A DNA stretch of 64,000 nt from an uncultured Algibacter sp. (GCF_947487605.1 NZ_CANKXK010000008.1:62001-126000); one strand, 5' to 3'; positions 35,527 through 44,176 are shown, numbered from the stretch's first letter. Program-made: numbers and translations. The notes: generated from the letters alone by a model not told the origin.

Positions 35527-36588
35527 ATGAGAAAAGTACTTTTAAGTATGGCTGCTGTAGCCCTATTATTTACAGCGTGTAATGATGATTCTAAAGCAAT
35601 AAATCAAGAACAAGAAATCGACATGAGCGATTTTTATGTTTATACTGATGGCGATGATGGATCAGCTTCCAAATCTGCAAATTCAAAGAACAAATTAAAA
35701 ACCTGTCATACTATGAATATATTGAACAGGCAACTAAACGAAAACCCTGGGCTTGCCAAAAAAATGTATGATATTGAATATCAAACAAGAGCATTCATCG
35801 CTGGAAAAAAAGGTGGCAATGGCAATGGCAACGGTGGTGGTGGAAACGGAGGAGGTGGAGAACCTACACCAGATAATTTAGGAATAATAAATATTCCCGT
35901 TTATGTACATGTTGTGTATAGCAATTCTAATGAAAACATAAGTGATCAGCAAATTGCTTCGCAAATAACTGTTTTAAATAAGGATTTTAGAAAAACAAAT
36001 AATGATATTACTCTTGTACCTTCAGAATTTGATGCAGTAGTAGCCGATAGTGAAATTACATTTTCATTAGCGCAAACTTTCAGACATTCTAATTCTAGAG
36101 CCTCTTGGGGAACAAACAATGATGTTAAAAGCACCTACCCACCAGTATCTCCATCTACTCATTTAAATATTTGGGTTTGCAATATCGGAGGTGGAATTTT
36201 AGGTTATGCTCAATTTCCAGGTGGTAGCCCATCTACAGACGGTGTAGTTATATCACCTCAATATTTTGGAACCCAAGGTTATGTTTCTGCTCCTTTTAAT
36301 GGAGGTAGAACTGCTACTCATGAAGTTGGTCACTATTTGAACCTTCGTCATATTTGGGGAGATGGAAGATGTCGTCAAGACGATTTCGTTTCAGACACAC
36401 CTTCATCTGATAGACCAAATTACGGATGTCCATCTTATCCAACAGCACATTGTAGAAGTAATGATATGACTATGAATTACATGGATTATGTTGATGATGC
36501 TTGTATGTATATGTTCTCTGAAGGTCAAAAATCAAGAATGCGTGCTATTTTTGCTTCAGGTGGTCCTCGTGAGAGTATGGCTCCATAA
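35527..36588 (+). CDS. Secreted zinc metalloprotease, M43 pappalysin-like lipoprotein
   Basis: The 353-residue protein has a lipoprotein signal (VALLFTACNDD), a prodomain-like region, and a glycine/asparagine-rich linker at about 94-111 (GGNGNGNGGGGNGGGGE). The catalytic domain carries HEVGHYLNLRH: His265, His269 and His275 bind zinc and Glu266 is the catalytic base. The Met-turn region MNYMDYVDDACMYMFS follows, with several cysteines likely to form disulfides. The end (SRMRAIFASGGPRESMAP) is usual for the flavobacterial members. It acts on proteins outside the cell. Terminators on both sides make it a single-gene unit inside the suf region. Confidence 0.9.
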   Translation: MRKVLLSMAAVALLFTACNDDSKAINQEQEIDMSDFYVYTDGDDGSASKSANSKNKLKTCHTMNILNRQLNENPGLAKKMYDIEYQTRAFIAGKKGGNGNGNGGGGNGGGGEPTPDNLGIINIPVYVHVVYSNSNENISDQQIASQITVLNKDFRKTNNDITLVPSEFDAVVADSEITFSLAQTFRHSNSRASWGTNNDVKSTYPPVSPSTHLNIWVCNIGGGILGYAQFPGGSPSTDGVVISPQYFGTQGYVSAPFNGGRTATHEVGHYLNLRHIWGDGRCRQDDFVSDTPSSDRPNYGCPSYPTAHCRSNDMTMNYMDYVDDACMYMFSEGQKSRMRAIFASGGPRESMAP

Positions 36589-36608
36589 ATAATACTTTAA
36601 ATAATATT

Positions 36609-36637
36609 AAAAAGACGCCAACTTTGGCGTCTTTTTT
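36609..36637 (+). terminator. Terminator after the M43 protease gene
   Basis: AAAAAGACGCCAA pairs with TTGGCGTCTTTTT (13 bp, 2-nt gap between arms, likely 4-nt loop) and is followed by T. Confidence 0.85.
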
Positions 36638-36667
36638 GTACATTAAATTGAAAACAAAATTACTTCA

Positions 36668-37459
36668 ATGAAATTCATCATAGCTATTCTAAGTATAATT
36701 ATACTTCGTTGTTGTTGGGGACCCTCTGAATATCAAGTCATGCAAAGTTTACAACTCAACGATTCAATTATGAAAGAACTAAACGGAACCTATAAAATCA
36801 CAAACTTGCATAACGCAGATGTTTCATCATTTGAATTGAATATAACATTCAACAAAGACACGAAGGGAGTAAATGGTTTTTCTGGGTGTAATCGCTTCTT
36901 TGGTTCATATACACTAGATAATGAAAAACTCAAATTTGACTCATTGGGGTCTACAAGAATGTCCTGTCAAGATGATGCCAATAACATTGAAGCGCAACTG
37001 CTAAAAGCACTAGAAAGTGCGAATACTATTCTGTTTAATGAAGAAGGTTTTTCATTATTTAAAAATAAAATCTTACTTCTTTCCGCTATAAAAGAAACAC
37101 AAATCATACTGAATTTTGAATACACTGCTAGCTCTCGTGGCTACTATAAGAACATAAAAATTAACAAAAAGCAAATTTTAGTCTCTAATAAAAGAGGAAA
37201 CGAGCCAAAAAGTAATGTGTGTTCAAAATCTAATTATAATAAGCTTATTGAGTTTGCAAAAAAGATTGAAATCAATAATCTTCCAAACTTAGAACCGCCA
37301 TCTAAAAACCATCAATTTGATGGAGCTCCCTTAGCTAGACTAAACATTACTTACAATGGAGATACATATGAAACTCAAAGTTTCGATCATGGCAATCCTC
37401 ATATAACAATAGCATCACTTGTTAAAGAAATCTTATCAATAGCCGAAAACATTGAATAG
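36668..37459 (+). CDS. META domain-containing lipoprotein
   Basis: The 263-residue protein has a short signal with a lipobox-like IILRCC. Residues about 37-140 form a META (HslJ-like) domain: LNGTYKITNLHNADV, NITFNKDTKGVNGFSGCNRFFGSYTL, then LGSTRMSCQDDANNIEAQLL, with the typical G-x-S-G-C-N-x-F and STRMxC motifs. The C-terminal half (about 150-263: LNFEYTASSRGYYKNIKINK ... APLARLNITYNGDTYETQSFDHG) is a second beta domain that I do not recognise with certainty. Its function is unknown; META proteins are linked to stress and heat resistance in other bacteria. Confidence 0.82.
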   Translation: MKFIIAILSIIILRCCWGPSEYQVMQSLQLNDSIMKELNGTYKITNLHNADVSSFELNITFNKDTKGVNGFSGCNRFFGSYTLDNEKLKFDSLGSTRMSCQDDANNIEAQLLKALESANTILFNEEGFSLFKNKILLLSAIKETQIILNFEYTASSRGYYKNIKINKKQILVSNKRGNEPKSNVCSKSNYNKLIEFAKKIEINNLPNLEPPSKNHQFDGAPLARLNITYNGDTYETQSFDHGNPHITIASLVKEILSIAENIE

Positions 37460-37482
37460 CAACTTTTGATGTTGTATTTTTG
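37452..37482 (+). promoter_or_regulatory. Promoter of the sufE operon
   Basis: TTG (37452-37454), 20 nt, then TATTTTTG (37475-37482) fits the Bacteroidota consensus. It overlaps the end of the META gene and places transcription start within about 12 bases of the sufE start, so the leader is very short. Confidence 0.6.
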
Positions 37483-37499
37483 CATTAAAATTTGTGATT

Positions 37500-37922
37500 G
37501 TGACTATTAAAAACATCCAAGACGAAATAATAGACGAATTCTCAATGTTTGAAGATTGGGAAGAACGTTATCAATATATGATTGATTTAGGGAAAGAATT
37601 ACCCCTAATAAACGACCAATATAAAACGGAAAGCAACATCATAAAAGGTTGTCAAAGTAAAGTATGGGTGCATGCAGAAATGAAAGATGATAAAATTATA
37701 TTTACTGCCGATAGTGATGCCATTATTACTAAAGGTATTATAGCAATTTTGATTCGCACGTTTTCAAATCAACACCCAAAAGATATTATTGATGCCAACA
37801 CCGATTTTATTGATAAAATAGGATTAAAAGAACATCTATCGCCTACCCGAGCAAACGGATTGGTAAGTATGGTAAAGCAACTAAAAATGTATGCAATAGC
37901 ATATCAAACACAGTTGAATTAA
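37500..37922 (+). CDS. sufE: Cysteine desulfuration protein SufE
   Basis: The 140-residue protein accepts the persulfide from SufS and delivers it to SufB. The acceptor cysteine is in IIKGCQSKVWV, and the N-terminus (TIKNIQDEIIDEFSMFEDWEERYQYMIDLGKELP) is typical. Two GTG codons are possible starts, 37494 and 37500. I chose 37500 because the family usually begins MT-I-K, which this start reproduces. No ATG fits. It leads a group with the DUF59 and DUF2480 genes. Confidence 0.93.
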   Translation: MTIKNIQDEIIDEFSMFEDWEERYQYMIDLGKELPLINDQYKTESNIIKGCQSKVWVHAEMKDDKIIFTADSDAIITKGIIAILIRTFSNQHPKDIIDANTDFIDKIGLKEHLSPTRANGLVSMVKQLKMYAIAYQTQLN

Positions 37923-37999
37923 GCTAATGGTTTGCTGTGGAGTCGTTTAGAGCCTTCTCGACTTAACATCAAACAACTTAACAACAAACAATTTAGATT

Positions 38000-38326
38000 A
38001 TGAGTGAAGCAACAATAGATACCGCCGAATTAGGTGAAAAAATAGTAAACGTTTTAAAAACAATTTACGACCCAGAAATACCTGTTGATATATACGAACT
38101 TGGGCTAATCTACGACGTTTTTGTAAACGAAGATTACGATGTTAAAATATTAATGACCTTAACAACACCTAACTGTCCCGTAGCAGAAACATTACCTTTA
38201 GAGGTTGAAGAAAAAGTAAAATCGTTAAACGATGTAAAAGATGCCGAAGTTGAAATTACTTTTGACCCACCTTGGACACAAGATTTAATGAGTGAAGAAG
38301 CAAAACTTGAATTGGGAATGCTTTAA
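38000..38326 (+). CDS. DUF59 / MIP18 family Fe-S assembly protein
   Basis: The 108-residue protein carries the family core DPEIPVDIYELGLIYDV and the conserved cysteine in LTTPNCPVAETLP, then VEITFDPPWTQDLMSEEAKLELGML. Homologues in suf operons (SufT-type) help mature or deliver iron-sulfur clusters. Its place 77 bases after sufE and before DUF2480 supports that role. Confidence 0.9.
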   Translation: MSEATIDTAELGEKIVNVLKTIYDPEIPVDIYELGLIYDVFVNEDYDVKILMTLTTPNCPVAETLPLEVEEKVKSLNDVKDAEVEITFDPPWTQDLMSEEAKLELGML

Positions 38327-38388
38327 TTTAGTTATAATTGTCCTTATACCTAACTGGTTAACTACAAAAATTGAAACACCATATTTCC

Positions 38389-38895
38389 ATGCCAGACGAA
38401 ATTATAAATCGCGTTGCGAATAGCAAATTAGCAACTATTGATTTGGAAGATTTTTATCCAGAAGGAAAACGCATTCTATTCGATATTAAAGATTGGTTGT
38501 TTGAAGGTTTTGTGCTCCGTGAAAAAGACTTTAGAGATCAAGTATCAAATCATGACTGGAGTCAATATAAAGACGCTTATGTTGCATTAACATGTAGCAC
38601 CGATGCCATTATTCCAGGATGGGCCTATATGCTATTAAGCATACATTTAGAACCGTATACTAATCGGGTGATAACTGGTGATTTAGAACAACTAGAAACT
38701 TCCATTTACCAAGATATTATTAATAATCTTGATGTTTCAGATTATAAAAATAAACCTATTATTATTAAAGGCTGTGCTAACAAGCCCGTACCACAGAATG
38801 CCTACATTATGCTTACCAACAAGCTTAAACCTTTTGCAAAATCAATTATGTATGGGGAAGCCTGCTCTTCGGTACCCTTATACAAGAAAAAATAA
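38389..38895 (+). CDS. DUF2480 family protein
   Basis: The 168-residue protein begins MPDEIINRVANSKLATIDLEDFYPEGKRILFDIKDWLFEGFVLREKDFR, the usual start of the DUF2480 family, which in Flavobacteriia sits beside SUF genes. I chose the ATG at 38389; the frame is open from a TTG at 38371, but the extra residues are not family-like. Cysteines in LTCSTDAI, KGCANKPVP and GEACSSVPL are candidates for metal or cluster binding. The biochemical function is unknown. Confidence 0.88.
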   Translation: MPDEIINRVANSKLATIDLEDFYPEGKRILFDIKDWLFEGFVLREKDFRDQVSNHDWSQYKDAYVALTCSTDAIIPGWAYMLLSIHLEPYTNRVITGDLEQLETSIYQDIINNLDVSDYKNKPIIIKGCANKPVPQNAYIMLTNKLKPFAKSIMYGEACSSVPLYKKK

Positions 38896-38932
38896 TTGTT
38901 AGTGACCAATATATATTACAGTGTCTAAACCT

Positions 38933-38940
38933 TATATTTG
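38933..38940 (+). promoter_or_regulatory. Candidate -7 box upstream of DUF3078 gene
   Basis: TATATTTG fits TAnnTTTG and ends 18 bases before the ATG at 38959. It overlaps the upstream TTG codon at 38938, which argues against that codon as the start. Confidence 0.45.
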
Positions 38941-38958
38941 CACAAATTTTATACCCAA

Positions 38959-39909
38959 ATGAAAATGAAAAAATTATTACTCGTGTGTGCCTTTTTTATT
39001 GGAATTATTTCAATGCATGCACAAACAAAGGAAGAATTACAAGCTCAAAAAGCCGAAAAGCAAGCCGAAGCCGATGCTGCTCAAGCTGAAGCTAACGCAT
39101 TGCAAGCCCAAATTGACGCTCTTCCAGGGTGGCGCACAGGTGCATTTGGAACCATTGGTGGTAGCTTGTCTAATTTTAATAATTGGTATGCACAAGGAAC
39201 TCCTAACAACTCCTCTGGAAACATTGGATTTACATTTAATGGTTACGCCAATTTAATCCAAGAAAAATTCTTTTGGAGAAACGCTTTAACCACCAACCTA
39301 AACTGGGTAAAGCTTGATAACAAAGATGATCCTAATGACGATGATAGTTTTAACCCTACAACTGATGTCTTTAATTTGTCTTCGCTTTACGGAAGAAATA
39401 TTACCAAAACATTAGCTATCTCTGGGTTAATGGAATATAGAACTACCTTACTCGATAACTTTAACGACCCAGGCTATTTAGATCTTGGTGTTGGAGCAAC
39501 TTGGACACCTATTGAAAACTTGATAGTGGTTATTCATCCATTAAACTACAACTTTGTATTTAGTAGTGGAGATACTGTGTTCGAATCTTCACTTGGCGCA
39601 AAAATAGTGGCAGATTACACCAGACAAATTGGAGCTATTAACTTTAAAACGAACTTATCTATGTTTCAAAGTTATAAAAGCTCAGATTTTTCAAATTGGA
39701 CCTGGACCAACTCTTTTAGCTATACTCTGTGGAAAATGATTGGTGTTGGTTTTGATTTTGGATTAAGAAGCAATAAACAAGAAGCCTTAAATTACGTATT
39801 AGGACAATTTGATCCTTTGGCAGTGCCTGCTCAAACAGAACCAACTTTTGAAAATATAGATAACGACTTACAAACCTATTATACAGTTGGTTTAAGTTAT
39901 AAATTCTAA
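38959..39909 (+). CDS. DUF3078 domain-containing outer-membrane protein
   Basis: The 316-residue protein has a signal peptide (MKMKKLLLVCAFFIGIISMHAQ) and a short Ala/Gln/Glu coiled coil (about 23-55: EELQAQKAEKQAEADAAQAE). The DUF3078 region follows: WRTGAFGTIGGSLSNFNNWYAQG, then WRNALTTNLNWVKLDNKDD. The alternating pattern and the final YKF suggest a small outer-membrane barrel. Start 38959 is chosen because it begins the signal and lies just after a promoter box. The function is unknown. Confidence 0.85.
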   Translation: MKMKKLLLVCAFFIGIISMHAQTKEELQAQKAEKQAEADAAQAEANALQAQIDALPGWRTGAFGTIGGSLSNFNNWYAQGTPNNSSGNIGFTFNGYANLIQEKFFWRNALTTNLNWVKLDNKDDPNDDDSFNPTTDVFNLSSLYGRNITKTLAISGLMEYRTTLLDNFNDPGYLDLGVGATWTPIENLIVVIHPLNYNFVFSSGDTVFESSLGAKIVADYTRQIGAINFKTNLSMFQSYKSSDFSNWTWTNSFSYTLWKMIGVGFDFGLRSNKQEALNYVLGQFDPLAVPAQTEPTFENIDNDLQTYYTVGLSYKF

Positions 39910-39930
39910 ACATCAATTATAACTACTATT

Positions 39931-39969
39931 AAAAAATGTGCTTTCTTGAAAAAAGGAAGCGCATTTTTT
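39931..39969 (+). terminator. Terminator after DUF3078 gene
   Basis: AAAAATGTGCTT and AAGCGCATTTTTT pair with wobble positions. The T-run ends where the structured element copy B begins. Confidence 0.65.
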
Positions 39970-40057
39970 GCGTTAGGGATAGAAGTGGTAGCTTTTTGTC
40001 CCGCTAGGGCGGGAAGCCAAAACTATTAACGGATAGCCCGACCCTTGTGGTAACGCC
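39970..40057 (+). ncRNA. Structured intergenic element, candidate Flavo-1 RNA, copy B
   Basis: It starts GCGTTAGGGATAGAA and ends ATAGCCCGACCCTTGTGGTA and ACGCC, nearly identical to copy A at 7485-7567. The middle hairpin differs (TCCCGC, loop TAG, GGCGGGA). The end pairing GCGTTA/TAACGC is kept. It ends 6 bases from the stop of convergent hflX. Confidence 0.6.
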
Positions 40058-40063
40058 ATAACA

Positions 40064-41281
40064 CTACTCCATGTCTTCGTAATTATAATCTGGATATAAG
40101 AAATGGTTATATGGAAAACGGGTGATATGAATCTGCCTAACCTCATCGTAAACCCGCTTTTTAAAATCTTCAAGATTTTGCTTGTTCAATGCAGAAATAA
40201 ACAAAGCGTTATTACCCACTTTGCTCATCCAGGTACTTTTCCATTCGTCAAGAGAATAATGTTTTTCTGTACGTTCTGTTTCTAAATCATCTTCATCTAG
40301 TGGTTCTGCTTCATAAGCATCAATTTTATTAAACACCATAATGGTTGGTTTATCCCCACTTTTAATTTCGCCTAAAATTTTCTCTACAGAAGCAATATGC
40401 TCTTCGAAATTAGGATGCGAAATATCTACAACGTGCAGTAACAAATCGGCTTCTCTAACTTCATCTAAAGTACTTTTAAAACTATCTACCAATTGGGTTG
40501 GTAACTTTCTAATAAACCCAACCGTGTCGCTTAATAAAAATGGTAAGTTTTGAATAACAACTTTCCTAACGGTTGTATCAAGTGTTGCAAATAGTTTATT
40601 CTCGGCAAATACTTCGCTCTTACTAATAGTATTCATTAAGGTAGATTTACCAACATTTGTATAGCCTACCAAAGCAACCCTAACCATTTTTCCTCGGTTA
40701 CCGCGCTGCACTGCCATTTGTTTATCGATGGTTTTAATACGTGCCTTTAACAATGCTATTTTATCTCGAACAATACGTCTATCTGTTTCAATTTCTGTTT
40801 CACCTGGTCCGCGCATTCCAATACCCCCTTTTTGACGTTCAAGGTGTGTCCACATTCCTCTTAATCGTGGTAACAAATATTCGCATTGGGCTAATTCTAC
40901 CTGTGTTCTGGCATAGCTTGTTTGTGCGCGTTGCGCAAAAATATCAAGTATTAGATTTGTTCTGTCCAGCACCTTAACATTTAGTATTTTACTAATGTTA
41001 CGTTCTTGTGCTGCAGATAATTCGTCATCAAAAATGGCTGTACTAATATCATGTTCTTCAATATATTCTCGTACATCTTCCATCTTACCTGTTCCTATAA
41101 ATGTTTTAGGGTTAGGCATCTCCATTTTCTGTGTAAAACGTTTCATGGCATATCCCCCAGCGGTAAAAGTTAGAAACTCTAACTCATCTAAATATTCTTT
41201 AGATTTTTCTTCGTTCTGATCTTTAGTAATAACACCAATTAACACTGCTTTTTCTAATGCACTATCTTTCTTTTCAATCAT
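40064..41281 (-). CDS. hflX: GTPase HflX
   Basis: The 405-residue protein is a ribosome-associated GTPase. It has an N-terminal HflX domain (1-190, with GTGKMEDV, ILDRTNLILDIFAQRAQTSYART-like sequence and RGPGETEIETDRR). The G domain has G1 (GYTNVGKSTLMN), G3 (DTVGFIRKLP) and G4 (FNKID). It rescues or splits stalled ribosomes in other bacteria. It is a single-gene unit; a TAACTTTG box lies just upstream. Confidence 0.95.
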   Translation of the reverse strand: MIEKKDSALEKAVLIGVITKDQNEEKSKEYLDELEFLTFTAGGYAMKRFTQKMEMPNPKTFIGTGKMEDVREYIEEHDISTAIFDDELSAAQERNISKILNVKVLDRTNLILDIFAQRAQTSYARTQVELAQCEYLLPRLRGMWTHLERQKGGIGMRGPGETEIETDRRIVRDKIALLKARIKTIDKQMAVQRGNRGKMVRVALVGYTNVGKSTLMNTISKSEVFAENKLFATLDTTVRKVVIQNLPFLLSDTVGFIRKLPTQLVDSFKSTLDEVREADLLLHVVDISHPNFEEHIASVEKILGEIKSGDKPTIMVFNKIDAYEAEPLDEDDLETERTEKHYSLDEWKSTWMSKVGNNALFISALNKQNLEDFKKRVYDEVRQIHITRFPYNHFLYPDYNYEDME

Positions 41282-41297
41282 ATAATTAAATATGTTG

Positions 41298-41305
41298 CAA
41301 AGTTA
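41298..41305 (-). promoter_or_regulatory. Candidate -7 box of hflX
   Basis: On the minus strand TAACTTTG fits TAnnTTTG, 16 bases before the hflX ATG. No clear -33 box is visible. Confidence 0.4.
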
Positions 41306-41355
41306 CATAATTGAACTCATTTTCGTTTTTATATTTTTAAGCCTATTTTTGATTT

Positions 41356-42324
41356 ATGACAAACACCTTCGACGATATACCCGTACGCCACAATATGCAA
41401 ACCGTGGCGTTTTACAATCTTGAAAACTTATTCGACCTTAATGATGACCCGCATACAAATGACAACGACTTTCTGCATACATCTGTGAAAAAGTGGACAC
41501 CTAAACGCTATAAAAATAAATTAAGAAAATTAGGCTTTGCTATTTCTAATATTGGAAGAAGAGAAACAGGAAAGCATCCTGCTATTGTTGGACTAGCCGA
41601 AGTTGAAAATGCCAAAGTAATTGAAGATTTAATCGCATCGAAACATCTAGAAAATTGTAATTATAGCTACATTCATTATGATTCTTTAGATGAGCGTGGT
41701 ATTGATGTTGCTCTTTTATATGATAGCACAGCCTTTGTTGTGCAGCATTCTGAAACATTTACAATTCAATTAACAGATGATGATGGGACTCCTGACTACA
41801 CACGAGACATCTTGCTCGTATCTGGATTACTTGATAATGAATATATTCATGTTATAGTTAATCATTGGTCATCAAGACGTGAAGGCGAAAAAGAGACAGA
41901 ACATAAACGAATTGCTTCTTCTGATAAAGCTGGAGAAATAATATCGTCCATACGAGCTAATAATCCTGATGCTAAAATTATAGTAATTGGCGATTTTAAT
42001 GATGACCCATCTAACAATAGCATTAAACGTTTAGTAGAAGGTTTTGATTTGCACAACCCAATGGAAACTCTGCGTTCTTTTAATCGAGGCACCACAAACC
42101 ATAACCGCCAATGGAATTTATTTGATCAAATATTTTTTTCAACTAACTTTTTTAAAAGTACTCGCGATAAGTTTGAATTTAGCTCTGCTAATATTTTTGA
42201 TGAAGATTTTTTAAAGCTATTTAACGGCAAATATAAGGGCACACCGTTTAGAACTTATGTAGGTAAAAGATATAAGGGTGGTTATAGTGATCATTTCCCT
42301 GTATATGCCATTTTTAAGAAGTAA
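41356..42324 (+). CDS. Endonuclease/exonuclease/phosphatase family protein, no signal peptide
   Basis: The 322-residue protein has the EEP fold marks: VAFYNLENLFDLNDDP, VGLAEVENAKVI (metal Glu), GIDVALLYD, VNHWSSRREGE, GDFNDDPSNNS (catalytic Asp/Asn) and the final YSDHFPVYAIF (Asp/His pair). It is clearly related to the protein at 47162-48211, sharing nearly all these motifs. Unlike that one it lacks a signal peptide at this start. An internal Met at residue 14 (MQTVAFYN) is an alternative start. A hairpin repeat follows. Substrate (DNA, RNA or another phosphoester) is not evident. Confidence 0.85.
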   Translation: MTNTFDDIPVRHNMQTVAFYNLENLFDLNDDPHTNDNDFLHTSVKKWTPKRYKNKLRKLGFAISNIGRRETGKHPAIVGLAEVENAKVIEDLIASKHLENCNYSYIHYDSLDERGIDVALLYDSTAFVVQHSETFTIQLTDDDGTPDYTRDILLVSGLLDNEYIHVIVNHWSSRREGEKETEHKRIASSDKAGEIISSIRANNPDAKIIVIGDFNDDPSNNSIKRLVEGFDLHNPMETLRSFNRGTTNHNRQWNLFDQIFFSTNFFKSTRDKFEFSSANIFDEDFLKLFNGKYKGTPFRTYVGKRYKGGYSDHFPVYAIFKK

Positions 42325-42329
42325 CATTA

Positions 42330-42362
42330 GACCTGTCAGGTTTAAAAACCTAACAGGCCTGT
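42330..42362. repeat. Palindromic repeat of the ACCTGTCAGGTTT type
   Basis: ACCTGTCAGGTTT faces AAACCTAACAGGCCT across a few bases, giving a hairpin between the convergent EEP gene and the small membrane protein gene. It could also act as a terminator. Confidence 0.5.
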
Positions 42363-42367
42363 AACAA

Positions 42368-42745
42368 TTAAACTGCTTGATATACTATATATGTTAAACC
42401 CAAAACAGCAAAGGGTAATAACCAAAGGAGGTATATGTTGTGTGTTTTAGATTTCTTTTTAATCATTTTTGTATTTATCATCATACGTCTTTTGCCGGTG
42501 TATTGCATCCAGTTTTTAAAATAAATAAAAACCATGGCTAAGACAAATAAACCCCATGCTTTGGTCGACGACATAGTAACCATATTCATTTGCCTAAAAA
42601 ACCCAGCAAAAAATACGCCTAAAAGTAGAAGCAATGTTCCTTGCAAAAAGGAAATATATACAATGGCAATACTATTGGCTTTTTGTTTATGGTTATTTTT
42701 ATAAAATGAAAATACGGTATAAAAAAATTCATCAAAGACTGTCAT
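42368..42745 (-). CDS. Small membrane protein of unknown function
   Basis: The 125-residue protein has about three membrane helices (SIAIVYISFLQGTLLLLLGV, then WGLFVLAMVFIYF and LLWLLPFAVLGLTYIVY) and a basic loop (GKRRMMINTKMIKKKSKTH). I recognise no family. It is convergent to the EEP gene and lies downstream of the DUF5689 gene and its terminator on the same strand. Confidence 0.65.
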   Translation of the reverse strand: MTVFDEFFYTVFSFYKNNHKQKANSIAIVYISFLQGTLLLLLGVFFAGFFRQMNMVTMSSTKAWGLFVLAMVFIYFKNWMQYTGKRRMMINTKMIKKKSKTHNIYLLWLLPFAVLGLTYIVYQAV

Positions 42746-42759
42746 GGGCTAAAAATATA

Positions 42760-42784
42760 AAAGCCTGCTAGATTAGCAGGCTTT
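42760..42784 (-). terminator. Terminator after the DUF5689 gene
   Basis: AAAGCCTGCTA pairs with TAGCAGGCTTT (11 bp, 3-nt loop) and is followed on the minus strand by a T-rich stretch. Confidence 0.8.
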
Positions 42785-42805
42785 ATGTTTGAAAATATTA
42801 AATAT

Positions 42806-44176
42806 TTATGGAACAGAAATTTTAACCAAACTAATATCAATGTTGGTAGAAACTGTAGCATCAGCACTATCATAAACAAATGCAATTACAGCATTTCCAG
42901 ATATACCTGACATGTCTATTGGGTTTGTGCGTTCATAAATATTATCATAAAAACCTGTATTGTCTTCTAATGCATCAATTTCAGATGAGCCTATCTCAAC
43001 CCAAGTAGCAATAGAAGGATCCTGACCAGCACTGTAGTCTTCTGAGTAATATGCCTTTAATGGCTGACCATTACTAAACGCATCGCCTATTTCTAGTATC
43101 ATTTCTTCATTTTCTTGAGCATCAAAATCTATTGATGGTGAAATTAACCAACTTACCATTTGTACAATATTTCCAGATGAAAACGCAGTTCCCCTAGCAT
43201 AAGAAACTCCTCCAAAACCAGCAGCTCTCCAGCTTTGAGTGCCTACAGTATTGGTCACTTCCCACCCATCTAAGCCATCGTTAAAGTTTTCTTCAAAAAC
43301 AGGGTCGCAACGTTGTCCGTTATCAAAACTTATATCTCCAGCACTATTAGTTATTAGAACACTAAAGTCGTCTCTAAAATCTCTACTGTAGATTCCTTTA
43401 ATAGATCCCCTGTCTTGTGGAATCTGCAAAGATTTAAAATCTGCAAAAGTACTTGTTTGCAACTCAATTTCTCCTGTTGCATCACAACTTAAAATAGTTC
43501 TAAAACCATCAAAATTATCACTAGGTTCACCTGCAAAAGTTAATGGTAACTCTCCTAAACCAAACTGAACATTGTCTAATTGAATATAAGTGTTTTCGTC
43601 ATCCTCAGTTAAATCTTCAATAGCAGAAATTTTAGGTGTAATTTCAGAAACCTCAGAACTTCTTATAACTATATCTTTGTATTCAAATTCTTGAATTTGT
43701 TCTAAGTCTTCCCCTTCTCCTTTTGCAATAACTAATACCCCATTTGAAACTCCAATTGTTAGTCCACTTAACTTTACATATACTTTACGACCAAACTCAT
43801 ATGTGTTATATAAACTACCAACATTTACTTCTACTTTAAAACCTAGTCTTGGATCTTCAGTTGGGTCGCTATCATCTATTTTATTTTGAATGATTAACTC
43901 TTCAAAAAAGTTACTTGCTTTATCGCTTGATACTACATATCCTTCAATATATAACTCTTCATCTAAACCTATTATTGCCGTAGGATCTCCATTAGCTTGA
44001 GCTTGTTCTAATCTCGATTGGATAGCTTTAAATGTTGTTATTTTATCTGTTGGAATATCTGGTTCGTTAATGGTTAAATTTGGCGTGTCATAATCGTCGT
44101 CGTGCACACATGATGCTAAAACAATTATAAATGCAAATACACTTAAAAGGGATATAATTTTATTCACTTTATTCAT
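42806..44176 (-). CDS. DUF5689 lipoprotein with choice-of-anchor J-like domain
   Basis: The 456-residue protein starts MNKVNKIISLLSVFAFIIVLASC, a lipoprotein signal followed by VHDDDYD, an acidic surface-export-like stretch. A DUF5689 domain (OB-like, about 60-290) has EELYIEGYVVSSDKASNFFEELIIQN, YVKLSGLTIGV and GIYSRDFRDDFSVLITN. A C-terminal beta-jelly-roll of the choice-of-anchor J type (about 300-456) has EENFNDGLDGWEVTNTVGTQSW and VSWLISPSIDFD. The start at 44176 is chosen because it begins the signal; 14 codons upstream are open. It follows its TonB-dependent receptor gene by 55 bases. Such proteins may bind or process polymers for the receptor. Confidence 0.85.
   Translation of the reverse strand: MNKVNKIISLLSVFAFIIVLASCVHDDDYDTPNLTINEPDIPTDKITTFKAIQSRLEQAQANGDPTAIIGLDEELYIEGYVVSSDKASNFFEELIIQNKIDDSDPTEDPRLGFKVEVNVGSLYNTYEFGRKVYVKLSGLTIGVSNGVLVIAKGEGEDLEQIQEFEYKDIVIRSSEVSEITPKISAIEDLTEDDENTYIQLDNVQFGLGELPLTFAGEPSDNFDGFRTILSCDATGEIELQTSTFADFKSLQIPQDRGSIKGIYSRDFRDDFSVLITNSAGDISFDNGQRCDPVFEENFNDGLDGWEVTNTVGTQSWRAAGFGGVSYARGTAFSSGNIVQMVSWLISPSIDFDAQENEEMILEIGDAFSNGQPLKAYYSEDYSAGQDPSIATWVEIGSSEIDALEDNTGFYDNIYERTNPIDMSGISGNAVIAFVYDSADATVSTNIDISLVKISVP

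Noticed and set aside
38371-38388. TTG start for the DUF2480 gene
   Set aside because: The six extra residues are not family-like, and an ATG follows at 38389 where the family sequence begins.
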